From: Lateolabrax maculatus
Taxonomy: Eukaryota > Chordata > Actinopteri > Acropomatiformes > Lateolabracidae
Direction: 5' to 3'
NCBI GenBank assembly: GCA_031216445.1
Contig: CM062214.1
Location: forward strand, 10,599,501 to 10,663,500
DNA: 64,000 nt
Position numbers and translations under genes: made by a program. Numbering within the stretch: the stretch's first letter is position 1; each line of letters opens with the position of its first letter. This document shows positions 62,054 to 64,000 of the stretch, one piece after another. A model generated the notes under the pieces. The model saw only the letters and a list, made by a program, of their open reading frames with translations, was not told the DNA's origin and ran no database searches.

Positions 62054-62070
62054 CCCATCAGCCAGTCCAT
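62054..62070 (-). CDS. mob2: mob2 first exon (MDWLMG isoform)
   Basis: ATG at 62070 encodes MDWLM plus GG, then donor GG|GTGAGT. Joined to exon 2 it reads MDWLMGKSKTKPNGKK, the canonical vertebrate MOB2 start, and gives a 238-aa protein. The Kozak context is near-perfect (GCGCCATGG). The 17 coding bases sit inside the large CpG island. Confidence 0.93.
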
Positions 62071-62700
62071 GGCGCTGTCTGCGGCGAGCCGAGCTAACGT
62101 TAGCCGGCAGGGGATAAATCCGCCAGGAGCTGGAGGCGACCCCCTCGTTTATCCGGACACCACCCGCGCCGACCTGGCTGCCTGGACCCCGCCGCCTCCC
62201 CGAAGTCCCGTCGCTCTTCCCCCGGCCCCGGGGGCCCCGCGTCGCTTCTCTCCCAGCCGCCGGATCCCGGCCGGTCAAACGCGGGCGCCGCTTGGACTCG
62301 CGGCGAGTGTCCTTGTTTTGATCCGCAGCGAGCCTCGGATCATGAAGCGGCGCGGCGGCGCAGTCGGGTCAGGCTGTTAGCTGGTAGCGGGAGCGCACAG
62401 CATCGGGTGACTTTGAGCACGAAGGCGAAGGCGAGCGGAGGGAGGGCGGGCAGCGGTGCGGGTCTGCCTGGCGGACCCGGTGTCCGGTGTGCGGTGGCGC
62501 CGACTGGGGCTCGTCCGTTGGGATGCCTGCTGGTCGACCCGGTAACCTCTGTCATGAAGCCTTGCAGGGCTACCGCGAGAGGAGCTGACAGCCTGGACCG
62601 CCACTGGAGCCGCTGCCGTCTGAGCGGAGTCTAAATCCGAGTCCGGAAGTAAACACAGACCCGACCCACTCGGTCCCTCCTGTGCGTAAACTGCGTGTCA

Positions 62701-64000
62701 CGCAGCAGGGCTGTGTGAACATGGATGCAGTGGGATATGTAGTGATTAGAAAAAAAGGGTGCTGCCAGTCCACGCGGTTGTAGACATCCACTACTAAAGG
62801 CTTTAACACTTTAATGGGCAGGTGATTGCATCTGCTGTTGACGCACCACTGAGTTTAACTGTTATAGCACATTATTTTTAACACTTGATCTTATTCCAGG
62901 GCAGATTTTAGATTTTTAGATTTTAGTGCTGAAATTCTCTATCCCAAGGCTTGACCAACCTGGCAATGCAGGCAATTTTCCCTGAGGCCACAGACTCCCA
63001 GGGGCCAAAGTTGTCAATGGGTTTTGATTTGGCTAACTGCGGTTTTGTGCAGTTGCACCACCAAAAAGTACAATATCTACAAAAGCAGGTCCTGCAGTAT
63101 TAGCTAAAATAATGTTCTGTCCATATGCCAAAACCTAGTTTTAAGAGCTTTATTATTTTAATTTGTCCTCACATGATGCACGTTCCTAAGTACAGTTGTT
63201 CACTCATGACCATAAACTAAATGACACAATGAAAGCTTGGGCCCATGGTAGTATCACTCCAGCATGCATGCAGTAGGGTAGTGGGCATATAATGAAGCTG
63301 CCATGTACAGTATGATGTGCCTCACCGTAATCAGTTGGCAATTTAAGGGGGGGTGTCATCCCCCTTGGTAGTGAAATGACAATCAGGCCATCCCCCAGTT
63401 AAAAATTAACAAATCGCCTACTGACTGTAATTGATGGGAGTCTGAGACGACACAATGTAGCCCACAGATGGTGGTTGGTTGGGCGTCAATAGGGCCACAA
63501 TAGCAAAGTTTTGCGCCAGGGCCCACCAGTTAATCTCTCCAGGCTTTTGCCTTTAGTGAGCCTCCTGTAGTTTTCATCATTATAACATATGAATTAGACT
63601 GAACCTTCCAAATAAAACCTAGAGAAAAGTCACCAGAGGCCATGAATCTCAACAGGAAGGCACTCATGTGCACTGGCCCCTCACTGTGAACCTGTGCAGG
63701 CAGGGCAGGACCAATGTATCCCTGGCTAAATTATGATATACTGTCAGTTATACTGCTCTGCTTGTTCCAGGACACAAACTGGGCAGAGGCACAAGAAACC
63801 ATTCAACGCTTCATTCAGTCACAGAAGATTTGAACATTTGATCAGTCAGTGTAGATCTCTCTGGTCCTGCTGTTTTTATGCTCCTTTAGCAGCCACTCTG
63901 TGTACAGAGAAATAAGACTAAAACAGTTGATTAATTGATCAGAGAAAATGTATTTCCAACCACTTTGATAATTGATTAATATTTTAAGTCATTACTCAAG
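62701..64000. other. Intergenic sequence upstream of mob2
   Basis: AT-richer DNA with no recognisable gene. The stretch about 62940-63560 (CTGAGGCCACAGACTCCCAG and later GCGCCAGGGCCCACCAG) looks like a decayed dispersed element but cannot be named. Confidence 0.5.

Larger units (their letters stand above)
61440..62700 (-). promoter_or_regulatory. mob2: CpG island and main promoter of mob2
   Basis: Strong CpG and GC enrichment surrounds the MDWLMG exon. Upstream in mob2 orientation are a GC box GGGCGGG (about 62446) and an ETS/GABP-type CCGGAAGT at 62643-62650. The transcription start is expected between 62071 and about 62640. Downstream, the island continues into intron 1 with C/G runs at 61789-61825. 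Confidence 0.75.

Overview
The window is vertebrate nuclear DNA, most likely from a ray-finned (percomorph-type) fish. It has spliced genes with GT/AG junctions, CpG-rich gene starts in AT-richer introns, AATAAA poly(A) signals, very many (CA)n/(GA)n microsatellites, and short dispersed repeats of a kind common in teleost genomes. It does not look bacterial or viral.

Three genes are supported. (1) 1-~690, + strand: the terminal coding exon and short 3' UTR of a sulfonylurea receptor (abcc8-like, SUR1). (2) ~1.2-3.4 kb, + strand: an intact single-exon Kir6.2-type potassium channel (kcnj11-like, 387 aa). These two proteins assemble into the ATP-sensitive K+ (KATP) channel, and the tandem order SUR then Kir6 is the usual vertebrate arrangement. 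(3) ~3.98-62.07 kb, - strand, tail-to-tail with kcnj11: the MOB kinase activator gene mob2. Common exons 2-5 lie at 12.0, 9.9, 6.3 and 5.6-5.9 kb. The rest of the window is 5' intron with widely spaced alternative first exons.

The most interesting feature is the mob2 5' region. Two first exons give N-termini I recognise from vertebrate MOB2 (MDWLMG at 62.05 kb; MVLQAVGKVLR at 19.9 kb). Two further candidates sit in CpG-enriched pockets (MGVLVCCDCFFYR at 36.5 kb; MRFKRNGSYTLNR at 39.7 kb), and a weaker one is at 31.8 kb (MEKVVVSR). All end in a GT donor in the same phase (two bases of a codon) and read in frame into common exon 2. The 36.5 kb exon would encode an N-myristoylation/palmitoylation-type start (MG...CC), suggesting a membrane-targeted MOB2 isoform.

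A second notable point is a short upstream ORF that starts 11 nt before the kcnj11 ATG in a strong Kozak context and overlaps the channel start. The long intronic stretches hold microsatellites, a 104-bp perfect (TAA)n/(TTA)n palindrome, a GAGTGC minisatellite, probable old dispersed repeats and isolated motif matches (CTCF-like, CRE, MEF2). No further protein-coding gene, tRNA, rRNA or CRISPR array was recognised. No mobile-element coding sequence was recognised either.
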